This document shows positions 23,267 to 37,739 of a stretch of DNA of 64,000 nucleotides, piece after piece. The stretch lies in assembly GCF_030867145.1 (NCBI RefSeq), contig NC_134434.1, forward strand, positions 7,130,001 to 7,194,000, read 5' to 3'. Source of the stretch: Opisthocomus hoazin. Taxonomy: Eukaryota; Chordata; Aves; Opisthocomiformes; Opisthocomidae. The position numbers and the translations under genes are program-made. The notes beneath the pieces are model-generated. The model searched no databases. It had not been told where the DNA came from and saw only the letters and a list, made by a program, of their open reading frames with translations. Within the stretch, counting starts at the first letter, position 1. The number at the start of each line of letters is the position of its first letter.

Positions 23267-26200
23267 GCAGTGTAGGCAGGGAGGAAAGAGCTTTTTCATC
23301 CTTCTATTCCATGTACTAATTTAATTCAAGATTTTTTTCCAGCACTGGCACTTTACCAAGGCTCTTGAAAAGATGCAGTAATGTTTTTTTATCCTGTTCG
23401 TAACGTACCTTGAGATGGACTCATTTTTTAATGCTGACAAGGTTTCTCTGTAGAATTCCCAGACTCCATTTAGTCTGGGGTCAGTCAAACCTTTCCTCTA
23501 GAGGAGATGAGTATTTGAGGTTGCTCCAGTGACATTAGAGCAGGTCTGTGGGTTTCTACCCTTAGAAGACCTGTCTCTTTGCACAGAGAGTGAAGATTTT
23601 CATTTTCTTTGCTTTCCAGTGGGATATTAAGTATGAATGGTTTTCTCTGCCAGCTTGATATTCCATGAAAGGCAGCAAGATGTAAATCTGTTATCGTCCA
23701 GACTAGAAGTCGGTAAATTCTGCTTGCCCGAATGTACCCATCCCTGTACCCTGCACACCTTAACCTGCATCATCACTCACTTGCAGAAGTAGCGGTTACC
23801 CTCTCAATCCCCAGCTCTTTTGCTCTCCTCCTTGGCCCGAGGCTCTGCTCTCAGACTGTGGCACACATTGGTCTTGTTGCTGCAGCAGCGAGGGAGTTTC
23901 CTGCACATTTCTCAGTGTCTTTCAAACTGTGAAGACTGTTCTTGGCTTCTGCCCTCTCTCCTAGGCCCAAACAAAATGTTTCTTAATGGTAAGCTGTCAT
24001 TAGAGTTCAGAGAAGCAGAGAAAGCAGATCTGATTTCGTATCTAATTTGTTGTAAAATGAGAGGCAGGGAAGAGAGGAGTCCTTTTTAATTAGAAAAAGG
24101 GTTGCAGAGATACTTTAGCCAGCAGAGTGTTTCTCTCCAGTGCAAGAGCCTTCATGCGTATAACCCAGCCCTTGCTGTTCCAAAGAATGAAACTTTATAA
24201 ATATTGCTCTCTGATCTGTCTTTATTCATATTTCTCTTCCGAGTACTTTGAATCACTGCCGACCTCCTGATCGCCTGACAAGTGAACACTGAAGAAGAGC
24301 AGAGGGCCAAAGTCTCTCCTTCTGTCAGGTGCCAGTTACTGGAGAATGTAGACAGAGGACAGAGGGACTGTTAGTTCCCACTAACATCATCTTTTGCAAC
24401 ATGTATTCCTGTGTCATACAACAAGCCTATTAAAGCATGGGCTCCTTTTTCCCCAAATCAACTTGGAACCTTGTCTGCCTCTTGCAAAATTTTGATGAAA
24501 GCAAAGCAGCAGCCCATGGATATTTCCAAGTGTGGAAGGGCAAAAATAAAAAAGGCCAAAACGAGTCAAACACAGCATAGAATGTTCTTTAGAGATTGAT
24601 GCAGGCTGACATGACTCTATCATCAGGACAGTGAACGCCCAGTTTAGGTATCTGAGGCACATCCTGTCCCATCTATCACTGAAGAGCCTTCACAGGCAGA
24701 AAAAAGTGGCCAGGTTGCCAGGGCCAGAGGTCCCTGCAGGCCGTTTTCCTGTGCAAACACTGAAATGTCAGATGCGCACGAACCACCCTTCTTCAGAGCA
24801 AGGCCAGACTCCATTGGTGCCAAAGCAGCCAAACTGTGGCACCTGGATCTTATGTTGTGACATCCATGTATCTTCAAGTAAGCCTGCACCTAAGGGTCTG
24901 TCTGCAGAAAAGCAAACTAATAAAATGTAGATTTGCAAAACATTATTGCTATTAAACCAGGCTACTTTTTCTTCCCACAAAACTGGGTCTCAATTAATGG
25001 AAATATTTATTTGGGTGACTTGCAGATTATGTCTCCGGCCAATTAGCTCCATCTCAATGTTCTTTTTCTTGCCTTTGAATCAATAAACAGTTCAAGATTT
25101 CCTGGAGTCAGAAAATGAGCATCAGTGCCAAGAACTGTGGGTGTATTAAAACCATACCTACAACAATAGCCTCAACAAGGGAGCTCTGCTAATCACTCCC
25201 TTGTTTGGCTGGGTGTCTGACAGAGGAGCTAGAAAGCTGAAAGTGTATAACACCCCCAATAGAGGAAACCACAGCTTACAGAACCCATGAAAAACATTTA
25301 CTAACCTCCAGGTACCCTTTGTTCTCTATCCCTCCTGACAAGCACTTTTCTTCAGCACTACATACCTTAGATGCCTTTGCAATAAGATTTGATTGTGGGG
25401 CTTATAAGGTGGATCAAGATGAGTGAGTCATTATCTGCCATTTATCTTTCATTTAATGAAAGGCAAAAAAATCACAAGAAAACAGGACATGGCGTTCCTT
25501 TCTATAATTTGGCCAAATTATTCCAGGTTTATTTCAAAACTGAATAAATCAGACCAAAACTCGTGTGTATCCACGTGTGCCTGTGCACACAAGCACATGC
25601 AGGACTTTGTACATGCTGTGCACAGGAGGAAGGAAGTAAAACCATCCAAGATCTAACAGTTTGTGCTGGAGAGTGCTACAAGGGCAGCACCTTTGCCCCA
25701 TGCGAAGAGGCATGCGTAAGCTGGGAGGTCTTGTGTCTCAGCTGAAAGTGGATTAAAAAATGAGGAACATCAACAAGAAAGACGTCTACCTTTCTCCGTG
25801 CTGACAGACCCAGGCTCCTCAGCAGGCCTACTCATGAAGCTGTTCCAATCTGGAAGCTTTATGGCCACGTTAACATGGCGCCTCTCCACGGGACTTATTA
25901 GTTTGGGCAAAGTGCCACGTTAACGCAGCTAGAAGGCAGCTAGACTGGAGCTGGCTCGTAGCCGGCCAGCTTGGAGAGCATGTAGGCATGCCCTTTCACT
26001 CTGACATTGTTCGATCCATTACCACCCAGGAATAAAGTCTGAGGCTGACTTACACCATGGAACGTTATACATCTAATTTAGACAGCTCAATTAGGAGAGT
26101 AGTCACTTCAGGTCAGTAGGCTGTTGGGAACAAACACACCAGGATGATCCAAAAGCAAGGTGGACTTGGAGACTGTGTTCTCCTTTGTCTTTACACATGG

Positions 26201-27303
26201 TCCTGCAAAAAGCTGTACACGGACATGCTTAGTCAAGATCTCGTTTTTGCAGGTGTGCTTAAGTGAAAACCAGCAACAGCCAGTTGTGCGGCAGCTCAGA
26301 GGGTTGGTGCTGATGGCATCTTGGGTTGGGATGTGACGCCTGCCACAGATCAGGAGTCCAAGATCTCAGCACCCCAGACTGAGAGTGAGCAAAAACACTG
26401 TAGGTGAAGATGGACACACATTAGCACAGATGTTCAGCTCTTAGCATTGCAAAAGGAGAGAGCTTCTGCAAGTCAGGGGTAGGTGTGATAGTGAGATCTA
26501 GTTGAGACCCAAAATGTGAAATAAGGGGTTTTCTTGCAAGGATGGATGAAGACAAATCCAGGTGAACCCAGAAAACACAGCAGCAGGGGAACATTAGATT
26601 TTGACAACGGAGGAGTTAAGATGTACCACAAGTCTGCCGTATCACTGACTTGAGGCTGTCCTGCTTTATCACGCCTAGGAAAATAATAACCTTTAAAAAA
26701 AACCAAAAACCACAGCAGAAGAGTCAGTGTTGCATGGTCCTTCCATCCACAGACGTGTGCTGGCTGGCTCTTGGCCTCGTCAGAGGCATTTCCCCACACA
26801 GTAAAGTCAGCATTTGTCATCTTCTGCTTACCACTGCCTCCAGCACCTCACGCCCACTCCGTGGCCTGAGCTGAGCTGTGTCCATGGCCAGTTCAATCAC
26901 TTGCTGTTGCCAGGCATGTCCAGCATCCATCTTTGCCATAATACCATGTTGCAGCCATGCTGCCGGCTGCCAGGGGAAGAAACCCAAGATGGAGAAAAAG
27001 AAGGTGATAGATGCGTTGGGACCTGGCGCGTCAGCGGTATGCTGACTTGGCAGTGCTGTGATGGTGGTGGTCAGGACAACCATGGCTCTGATTTCAGCCA
27101 CGCCATCTGCCTTTTTCAAGATGTAAATCACTACCGCATGCCCTATAGAAATTGCTGTCAGTCACAGGAGATTTTACAATTCTCAAAATCACTATATTTT
27201 CAAGTCTTTGAGGGTTTTGTATTGTTTTTTCACTAGGAGCTGAAAGTGAACTCAGTTCTGTAAATTAAGCTGGTTTTTATTTCTTTGCCTGTGACAGCTA
27301 TAC
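23267..27303. other. Intergenic DNA, nothing recognisable
   Basis: Unique-looking sequence with chance frames only. No CR1 or MIR core was noticed. Confidence 0.5.
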
Positions 27304-27405
27304 AGCCTTAGGTCATGATCACATCGAATCTTCTAAGCTAAGCAACACATGAGCTGGTCAGTGCTTGGGTGGCTGGCCTCCAGCTAGAATCCAGATGGTG
27401 GTAAG
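27304..27405 (+). repeat. 5S-rRNA-derived SINE head (SINE3/AmnSINE1-like)
   Basis: The segment follows 5S rRNA in order: GCCTTAGGTCAT at the start, then CTAAGCTAAGCA, then GAGCTGGTCAGTGCTTGGGTGG. These correspond to 5S positions holding the internal RNA polymerase III control regions (..AAGCTAAGCAGGGTCGGGCCTGGTTAGTACTTGGATGGG..). It diverges too much to be a functional 5S gene. 5S-headed SINEs such as AmnSINE1 are known in amniotes. The body downstream (27405-27640) may belong to it but is not clearly recognisable. Confidence 0.65.
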
Positions 27406-28199
27406 GATTAAATCATCCCCGTGAAACAGCACCAAATTAGTGTCCTCTTCCGGCATGATGGGACTGACAGTTACTCACAGCCTTCAGACATGATACTCTG
27501 CTCACGCTCGGATTGCTCCCAGCCCTGGGTAATCCTGTTATGCTTCTCACAAGCCCAGGGGTCCCAGTGTGGGTCCAGTTCAGAGCTGAAGCATTTTGCA
27601 CCCATTGAACACCAGTGTAAGGGCTGAGCCCAAGTGCCGAACAATACAGGGTCAGGCCTATCATGTTTAGTTAGGAGCTGGCAGATCAGTGGAGGTGGCT
27701 GAGTCTGGCAAATGCAATTTGGACTGCTTCTGAATTTTTTTATTCCTTTTCCTCGCATAGCCTCTGTCTCCTGTACAGAGACACACATCCTAGAACATGT
27801 TGTCCATTAACTCCTAGCAGTTTTGTCCAAATCCCCAAAATCAGGAGGGCCCCTTCTTGTGGAAGTGAGAGGAAGAGGAGGGCTAGGGGAGCACTCGCAC
27901 ATGCATCAAAACGCAGTTTTGTCCGCTTCCCTGCCGCAGCAAATGGATGAAAACCGGGCAGGCTGGAGCAGCCCGTCCAAGTTTCGGAGCATCAGCAGAG
28001 AAAGCCGAGCCAAGAAAGAACACATGGTGGTTGTGTGTTGCAGTGACACTTCAAGAAAAATTGCTTTGAGTCGTGAGCCTGATCACTTAACTGCAGCAGG
28101 CACCCTCCCAGATTTCCTGAGTCAAATGTAAATTGCCTGAGGAAACGTCCCCCTCCTGCCCCTCACCCCGGCACCGTTCCCCCATCGCACACACACTGC
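27406..28199. other. Intergenic DNA; possible SINE body then unique sequence
   Basis: The first 200 bases may be the body of the 5S-headed SINE. The 102-codon plus frame at 27823-28131 has no start or splice support that I trust. Confidence 0.35.
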
Positions 28200-28450
28200 C
28201 TCTGACTGCACACCCTATGTCTCAAAGCTATTTTATTGTGTTTACAAATTATGAAAACTCTGGTCAGTTAATTATGAAAATATTGGTAAGTCTGTAAGGC
28301 TGGCTCCTGGATGGAGCCGGAGCAGAAAACAGGCTGGAAAGCCCTTGAAAAATGAGCCGCTCTCTCTCTGCTCGCATTGCCAATGGATTTTGTTGTTCTA
28401 GGGTACGACTCTGCTAGTCTGCAAAAGCCTCTTTACAAGCTGCAGCTCCG
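28200..28450. promoter_or_regulatory. Putative conserved non-coding element
   Basis: CTATTTTATTGTGTTTACAAATTATG (forkhead-like TGTTTAC) and GTTAATTATGAAAATATTGG precede a GC-richer part with CATTGCCAATGG. There is no open frame. It is enhancer-like by motif content only. Confidence 0.2.
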
Positions 28451-31400
28451 GAGGCTGGGCCGGCGGCGTGATTTACTCTGCAGAGCTGTCCTGCGTTAGC
28501 AGGAGGGAGACGGACAAACAGAAGGGTGATGGGAAGGATGAAATCTGCTTTCTGTTAGCCGGATTCAATGGAAGTACCTCAATTCACACCGATTTAGTCA
28601 CTGGTCCCGAATTAACTTCAGGCTCATCTAAATCTAGAGTGATTTTATGAAATGCAGAGGGCTGACTCTGATCCCACTGAGAGGGGGTTTTGCTCTGGTC
28701 CAGTTCCTTTGCCTTCATCAGGATAAATCTGGCTGTGTGCTTTGATACAAGTACTGGGGGAATCGAGTCCAGTTTTGTCTGTGTAGTTACTGCGGATTTT
28801 ACATTAGTTTGAGAGGAAGAAGGGCAGGTCCTGCAGAGCCAATTTGTGAAGCCAATGAAGTTACTTCAGGAGAAAAATAGACCGATTGCTCTGAACTAAT
28901 TGTCTGTATTTACCTGGTATAACTGAGAGGAAAAGATATTTGCATTCTCAGCCTGTTTTCAATACAACAGCATTTTTTTCATCAGCTGAGTAGTCAAGCC
29001 ACTGATTTCAAAAGAATTACATCAGGGGACAAACCTTAGAGAAAGGATAATTTTTCTGCTTTGCCTCTTTCCTTTTGTCCTCTAAAGAAAACAGGAAATT
29101 TCTTTCAATATTAGTAGACAGGAAAGAATCTGTGTAAATTTTTGATGCCATTTCTTTACATATACAGGTAAATAAAAGAGGATAATATGACTAAAGCGCA
29201 GCATATTCAGATGATAAAAAAGATTGATCAATTTTCATTCCATGTGAGTTATATGTTATGATGATACATTCAAATATATGTAGTACCATGTATCTTGAGC
29301 AGTATGAAAATTGATCAGTTTTCTAATATGTAACACATGGTTTAGACACTTTTGAATATATTAGAAATACACACGTTATGTTCTTTGCTAAGAAATGAAA
29401 GATTTTGACTACAAATTTAGAATGTATGTTACATTTTGCTGGAACTATAGATATTCTAGTTGATTTAATCACCTATTTCACTAAGATTGTCTTTACGTGT
29501 TAAATAAATACCTGTTCATTAATACTGTTTGGATTTAGCAACAATAAACATGTATCTCAGCACATCTGACATTCAATATTATTCTTTAGGAAAGGCAGGG
29601 GTTGTTCTTGTGCCCAATGAAATCCTGTTGAAGGCAATTCTCTCATTGGTGCTCTGTGAAAATCAGGACAGTGATTCTGCTTGCAGTGGCAGCTGCAATA
29701 GCAGGCTATTGTTTTTTAAAAAAATAGCATCAGGTGATGCAAATACAGCTATATTTAAATTTTGAAGCAATATTTTACATCAAGTAATGTAAAGGCCCAT
29801 TTGAAGAGACAATAGTCCTATTAAATGATATTTTAAGGTCTAGACAGTTTCATAGAGAACTAAATTACCTATCAGAAAGAATAATCATCTAATGAACAGC
29901 TGACATTAACCTTTCCAAGGGAGAAAAATCTGAAAGATTAGAAAGTCATCTGACTGCAGTGATTTAGTTCACACAGAAGTGCATTTGGAAGCAGGGCTGT
30001 GGTTTAGGAGACAGCATCCTTATCTAACTGAGCAGTGACTTCTTCTGCTGAAAGGGGTTGCTTGGGAACAATCATTGTAATGCCAAGAACACCCAAGAAT
30101 TCGTAGTCATCAGATAATGTAAGAACTTTTTCAAGTCAGTACATGTGGCAATTAATGAAAACATTTAATGTGGACTGCTTTAGAAGCATTTTGTTTAGAG
30201 TTTCACTTTCTTGTACTATAGTTTAATATTTTTTTTCAAATGAAAACCTATTTTGGACTTTTAAAGAAATGTCAAATTGAAATTTTCAATAATTTCTTTA
30301 TTTCCACAATGGGAAATGTATTTAGCTGATGTTTCCCATGAACATTTTCAACCAATGTTAGACTGAAAAGTTTCTGAACCAGTTAACCTTTAATTAACCA
30401 CGACACCATGAGCAACCTATGAACATTTCTGCCGAAGACTCATGTATCAAGTTATGGTCACCAGAATGTTAAACCACTGACGATCTCTAAGCCTGACAGA
30501 GTTAAAAGTAGAGTTCTGGCCTTCTTCTGTTCTTATCAACAGCTCTGGAAAGCTCTTTCCATCAGCATTATATAGAAAGCATAAAAGGTATCTTCCTGAA
30601 AAAACTCCTTCCTCACAATTTGTGAGGCTTGCTGGGTTGTGTGTATACTACTTGCTGGCGGAATTGGTTATTAGTGGTTGCTTTTTTTTTCAGTAATATA
30701 TGTTTTTGCTGTGTTTTTGTAAATGTGTCCAGATTTTTTGTGGGTTGTTATTATAAATTATTATACTTGGGTGCGTAATGTTCATTCCATTCCATGCACA
30801 GTTATCAATTTGCAATTTGTGTGGGATTAAGGGGAATTCTGCCTGCAAAGTCAGTTTAGCAGTGAATAAATCGACCTGGTGCAGTAATTGATGGCCAAAC
30901 ACTACATGCTCCTGAAGCTGAATTGCAGTGGAGAACACCACCAGTACTACCGCTCTCGTGAAAGTACTATTTGGATACAGTGTCAAAAATACCAGCTTGG
31001 CCCCATTACTCAAAAGCTAAATTGATCCATATGATTGGAGTATTGCCCAGATTTTTTTTTTTTTCAAACAATCATTTTGAAATTACCATTATCAATACAC
31101 TAATGCATGTTGAAGGCTTGTTGGGTCTGACATAGGAAGTGATGTAATAAGGGAACCCTTAATACTCATGGCCCTCAAACAGGAAACATTTTCCTCAAGG
31201 AATAGTATACTTGAAAACTGCAGATTACAATTTAATATTAACCAGATTTCTACATTAAACATTATTTCCGAGAACAATTTGATTTTTCTTTTATTTTTTT
31301 CCTTTTTTTTCCTGCCTCTTCTCTACATGATCAAAACTGCGTCCAACCGCAAGCGGCTCCTGGAATGAGCCCATGGCTGCCTGCAATTTAAATGTCAGCC

Positions 31401-34400
31401 TTGGCAATTTCAGAGTTGCGTTGGATCTCTCTTCCAACCCTTGCCGTTCACTACTTCCCTGTCATTCTCAATCTGCCTCGGATACCCACATGTGTCAGTA
31501 AGCCTCATTTTGTCCGCCTTGCCTGGTTAGGTGCCTTTTGCTTCAGGGGTGTATGAAGGTGTCCCCCAGGGCTTTGGTGGTATTGCCAGTTAATACACAG
31601 CCAGTCCCAGCTGATGGAGTAATGATAACACAGCAGCAATGAAATCCAGTTGTATTTTTGGAGACAAATGGCAAATTGCATAAGCTCCAGTGCAGTGTGA
31701 GGGACAGAATGAGGAGAATTAACAACTGCACAAATATTTTATTTTCTGGACTGACTGGCTACTAGATTCTTCAGCTGACCGCTACTATTTGTGTTTGTTT
31801 ATGGTTTAGGGGTCCTGTTCATGAGCAGTCATGATGCCAGGCTGTTAACAAACAGCTAACAAAAAAAGCTGCCCCTGTCTCAAAGAGCTTCCAACATGAG
31901 TGCCATCCTGCGCAACCCCAAATACCAATGAAAGTGACTAACGTCCCCTTTCTGGCAGCATTTGGGTTGTCTGCGTGCTCCCCGGGGGATGTGTCCTCAA
32001 TGCTCCCTGCCAAGGTCACTGCCAGGAAGCCCTTCAGGCTGAGCCTAACACAACTCATTTCACCATCTCCTTCAAAAGTCAAGTCAGACTGCACCACTGG
32101 TAGCAAGACATGTTTATCAGGTCTGCAAAAACGATGGGTCTAAATATAGCACCTGTTGAAACAGTCCTTACAGAGAGGAAGGAAAAAGGATGGCGTGGCT
32201 AGGAAGAAAGGTAGTGCAGAAGCTCCCCAGCATGAACCTTCTGACCCAGTACAATTTTTCTGTGGAATTGTCTAATTGCTTTCCAGAAACCTACTTCTAC
32301 AAAATATAACACTTCAAAGAGCCAAAGATTTCAAAAACAAGGAAATCTCTGCAATACAGTCAGCACCTGCATATAAAAGTTATTTAGGGAAGCAAAGGCA
32401 AAGAACAACAAGAGAACGTGGCTGCTGCAAGCTGATGGTTTGATTGGTAGCACCGGTTCCGCTGGGCGACTGTTTCTTAAAACTCACCTGCTGAAAAAAT
32501 AACTTTTCCCTAAAAGGTCTTCAAAGGTCAGAAGCCACGAGGTGGCATTCTACTCTTTGCCTCTGTAATCTGCTGCTCTACAGGCTGAGGAACATGATGG
32601 TGGAGTGGGAAAGGAGAGGCATGCTTTTCTCAATGTGGACGAGAAAGGTCAATCTCAAAGGTGAACTCCCACACTTTGCCGTAGGAGTACTTGAAAGAGG
32701 TTGAACAAAAGATACAGCAAAGAGCATTCCCTGAGCTGCTAAGGATAGAGAGGATCCACAAGAAATAGTCTCCCCCGTGCTTTGAAATGCATATGCTTTG
32801 TTCCTTGCCTGGTTTGAAATGGTCTTCTCTGTTTTCACATGGAAGAATCAAGAATGTTGTTTGCCGGCCAGAAATGAAATGTAAACCGGGATTCCCAAAG
32901 AGCGGTGTGACAATGTAACCCTAATCCATCCCATTTCTGCTGATATGATGCACATGGGGAAGGAGGTTAACCACGCTAGTGCCTCCTGCGGTGGGCAATC
33001 ACTGTAATGTAAATTGTGACCTTCACACAATTGCTCATTGGAAACATTTACATGGAGACTAAATCCCTCCCAGGTTGCATGATAGCACAAGCTTTGTTTT
33101 CTTGGGCTGTTGTTCCCCATTTGGCACGCAGTACAAAGCCATCCAGGGGCTCTGAAAATCCATGAAGCGCAAGCTTGGACTACCCGTGTGCTGCCAGCAG
33201 AATTGACAAGCATGCAAGAAAAAGGCTCCTCGGGCTGCCAAGTCATGTAGCTTTTGAATGAACTAGCCTCTCCATGAAAGATCCTTGCTTTCTTGATCAG
33301 CAAAATCCTGATCTGCCATGAAATTCTCCCACCTACATTGGTCTTCAGAAAAGGAGCCCGCACTGAGGCTCTGGCCCAGGACAACTGTCGTTCTGTGCCA
33401 AATGAAATCCCTTCTGTAGCTCTTCTGCGGCGTGTGATACTGTAGGCACAAGCAGCTGATAGAGGGCGGTGAGAAACCAGAGATGAAAAGATGTGTTGGA
33501 AAAGGGAGGCCAAATACAGGTAGTATGTGATACCACAGCAGGGTAGTGGCCATTCTTGGCTGGCTTCTGGCCACAAAACATTGTCAAGGACCTGTGAGGC
33601 AAGTGACTCCATCCCAAGCCGCTGATGCCAATGCAGTTGTCAGTCCTACTAGAAATGTACAAGAATATAGGAATAAACTAAAAAAGAAAGGAGTCACTTT
33701 GAATGTTTTATTTTAAATCCCAGCCCTAGTGATCAAGAAAGCATACTGGGTTTGGGACAGTATGGTCAGAGCATCAGCTGAGATTCACCTAAGGTTTAGG
33801 GTTTACCAAGGACAGGATAAATTTGCTTCAGCCAATTACAATTCAAGATATATTTTGAAATTCTAGTCAAAATCTATATTCTAATTCCAAATGACACATG
33901 GGAGCGTTCCCTGCCCTCCCCTCTCCAATTTAGTCCCCAAATCTGAAGACGGAGTCCATGTTTTGATCCATCCATGCACAGATTTGATGGTCTCTTGTAG
34001 ATGCAGGAATGAAACCTGATATTTGCAGAAGGCAAAGGAGAGTTTTCATGGCTTCAAGGGACCTACTGAGAATACCTCCCATATTTTGGGACAGACAACA
34101 GGCTCCCAAGACAGCCTGAAAAAGTGCCTTACACCCTTCGTATTTTCTCTAAATTGGGTGCAATTTCATAATCCCGGTCTGTTCTGTTGTAGTTTTAGGT
34201 TTGTGGCTTTGGATAACCACCTATATGTGCCTATTTTCCTTCATTAGGTGTCAGGTAACAAGCTGTTCTGAAACAGCATGTACCAGCCTGGGAACAGCAG
34301 GGTTAGAAATCAGTGCCAAAAAGTTAGGACAAATTTCTTTATCCTTATCCTTGCTCTGGTGATAACGTGTTTGTTAAATTCAGCTAATTAGAGAAGGTTG

Positions 34401-37400
34401 ATAGAACAAGTCCCCAAGTGTTGCAGTCTGGCTCGGTGGATACCATGTCTGTGTACTTTCCAGCTTCAGCAGAGCTTGGGGAGTCTCTGTGTGTATGATG
34501 TGAGTCTCTCTTTATAGTCAGCATTTCTTGAACAAACATAAACCTCATGAGGGAAGTGCGCTTTTGTATTTTTCCTGTCCCCAGAACCTCAAGATAAAAT
34601 TAAAAATGCCAGGACATAAAATATCACATGTGGCTCTATTTTACCTAGTTACCAACAGAAATACTGGTACCAGTTCCTCAGTGGGCATGAATTGACACCA
34701 TTTCAACAACTTCCTTTGAACCAGGACAATGCACCAAATGACAATCCGGCTCCAGATATATTTTTAGCCAGAATACTCTGTGGCATGTGTTACCGTGTTT
34801 CTGGAACCACTTATAGTTTCTGCAGTATCATTTACTAGCATTTTCTCTAAACATGTTTCCAAGAGAGCTGTAAATGTACACTTTTGCTACAGGCACAGAG
34901 CATGAAACAGGACAGAAAGAAGGAAGGAAGGTCAGACCCATAGACGAGTCACTGTGCAGCAAAAAATTCACATCTCTGGGCAGTCCCATAGCTTTCAACA
35001 TTGATTGTATTTGGCAATACAGAGCTTAGGTATCCCAGCTTATGGTGGAGGAAGAAATCACAACGTATCAACTCGTGCAGAGTGACAATCTGTAGATGGA
35101 CTTAGGAGCGTGTGCCTTGTTCCTTTGTGATGTCTCGTTCATGTGTTTCATTCCTTGCAGTCATGAAGATGGGTACAAGAGGCAGATAGGGAACCTGGTA
35201 TTTCCCACTGCTATGCTACAATAACTCTGCCAAAGTCCATGGAGAAGACTAATTAATATAGTGCATGGAAATTATCAAATCATCTCTCTCATGACATTTT
35301 CTATTTTCTTGCGCTGCATCTTGTCATCTTCCTGGTTTCAGGATGGGTCTCCAAGTGCTGCTAAGTGAGAGCAGTACGATTTTGAAACCACTCTGAACTC
35401 ACTTTCTATTGGTATAAATGTCTGTGCAAGGGAAGGAGTAACAGAAAACCAATCTCGTGAACTTTTTTCAAGGTAGCTTATTCTGAGGCTTATGGTTGTA
35501 ATTATCAGAAACACATTTCTGTAATGCAATAGAGAAAAGTTTAATCTTATGGTCTTAAATCTATGTATGACTCTAAATTAATCAAAAAAACACACTACAA
35601 GAGGGGGAAAAAGATATTCCCACATCCCCATTTAGAATCCCTGAAGGAAAAAGAAAGCAAATTTGTGAAGGAAACCTCAGCCCTAACACAATCTCCAAGT
35701 GATGGGAAATGCACATCTACAACATCTGTAGAGTCAGAGGGACTTGCAGTTGTATGTTGTGTTCTGATTAGCTCATGTACTCAGAGGGAAAACACACTTT
35801 CTCAATACCAAACCTCATCACAATGAACATAATTAGCCCATTTTCAGCAGATTAGTCAGTTATCACTATTGGAAAGTGCTGAAATACTGATACGCTCAAC
35901 ACTCCTGTCCAGAATGGAGCCGCTAAATCTAATTTCTCAGTCTGGGACTGCTCATTTTGCAAGTGATGCCAGCAGGAAAAATCCAGACTTTTTATTTTAT
36001 CTTTCCTAGGTAGAACATGCTACTTTCTGGTCATGACCGAAGATCCAAGAAATTGTCATTACTTTGGGGGGAAATAAAAAAAAAACCAAAACAATAAAAA
36101 AGAAAGACTTCCTAATTCTAACAGCACTCTAGTGTCACTAACCCAACCCTATCCCAACCGGTGATGACTGAAAGGTACTGTGATTGCCGGCAGCTGTATT
36201 ACTCTGGGCTGGGTCCTCCTGGGTCCTCAGGTGTCTGAAATGAAACAGAGTTTGCAGGAAATTCAGTGGGCCAAGGTGGGCAAGTGGTGCAGTGCTAAAA
36301 GTCAGGCTCCAAGCAGCTCCATCCTGGGGCTGAGTTTGGGTGATAGAGTGGCAAGTTTCTCTTTCGAGCTCTGTAGTTTGTACCACGGACAAAAGGTAAG
36401 AGGCTCTGTGTACTGTTTTGGTTTCCCATCACAACTCCATCTCTCTGACCAGGACCAGTTGCGCTCTGGCTTGCTAGGAGATGCTAACACAGAAAGGTAT
36501 TTCAGTTTTGGTGTATGTTTGCTTGCAGCTGTAGATAGAATGGGTGCTTTGAGATGTGTGGTGTGATTCTGGCCGTTCTTTACGGTTTGCTTAGACCCAT
36601 TCCACAAACTCATCTCAATCTGAACAGAAATAATGGCTTGGACATTTCAGAGTAACCTGTTTGGTGTGCATGTTCACATCGCTTTCTGGGGTCCTCTATC
36701 TCAGAAACTGCTGAAAGCTTCCCATGTGAAGATCCCCACTATCTGCTTTAGACAGAAAATGTTGAGGGGGGGAATGGAGAGAAAAAGTGACTTTACACAA
36801 GAAAAGCTAAGGTTTCCCTAGCTGGATTTCAGGATCCAGTGGGGCAAAGGTGAGTTTGTTGATAGCTTCAGTAAATGATTTCTGAACCTGAATTCTTGGC
36901 AAAATGTTTTGAGGACATTGAGGGGAAAGTGTGACTGCCTCTTTATGAATATTACTTGCATTGGAAGTAGCTGGTTATTATTATTAGTTGAGAAGTTGGG
37001 GAAGTCATCTTGAATAGCAATGTAACATTGTGACAAAAAACTATATGCTGTGTGGCACCTACTCTTTGTTATTATGGTCAGATGTAATATTTATGTTCCT
37101 TTGTCCCTTCCTTCTTGTCCTTTCCAAAGGTTAGGTTCTGCATCTATGCCTGGTCTGGAAAAATTCTCTTTTTGTTGAAAACAGCTTTGGGTGGCAAAGG
37201 ATAATTCTGTCACTGCTTGTTGCAGCAAGGGAGTGCTACTATTAGGGAGCTCAGGGTTATTGCCTTTAGTTTGCACTAGGGGGGAAACATGAATTTTAAG
37301 AGGAGGTGCCCCTGGGAGCTCGCCCACAGGCAGTGCTGCCAACTGTGCATGAAGTGGTGCTTTGGTACCATTTCTAAAAGGTTGCCTGTGCCATCTTGCA

Positions 37401-37739
37401 CCAAGGACTAGTTTTTTACAGTTTTATTGCATTTTCTCATGGTGCAGAGTGTAACTGCTGTTGCTTGCAAAAGCAGATGGGTGACAGATTGGTCTAGGTG
37501 ACCTTACCAAAAGGCATCTCTTATTATTCCAAAGTTTCATATAGTTTTCAAAAACATTTCTCTTCACTACCTAGGACAAAGCCGAAACTCTTACACTCCT
37601 ACAGCTGCTTCTCTCCTGGCTTCGTACAGTAAATCCACCTACCGTGTACTTCAGCAAATGCTCATTTTTTGAGATGGTCTCTAACTGGCCATTCACTGAT
37701 GGAGGACTGTAATATAATGAATTTCAGAGATGCAGATTA
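28451..37739. other. Intergenic DNA, AT-rich, no supported gene
   Basis: The part at 29.1-31.3 kb is the most AT-rich of the window. A 254-codon minus frame (32848-33612) is the longest open frame in the desert, but it is rich in Trp/Cys/His, overlaps other open frames on the same strand and has no recognisable domain. Another minus frame (30690-31013) has calmer composition but no family. The words TTGGATCTCTCTTCCAACCC at 31419-31438 could be a tiny remnant of a CR1 end. Confidence 0.45.

Noticed and set aside
27304-27405. Functional 5S rRNA gene
   Set aside because: Too many differences in the helices and internal control region; best explained as a SINE head.
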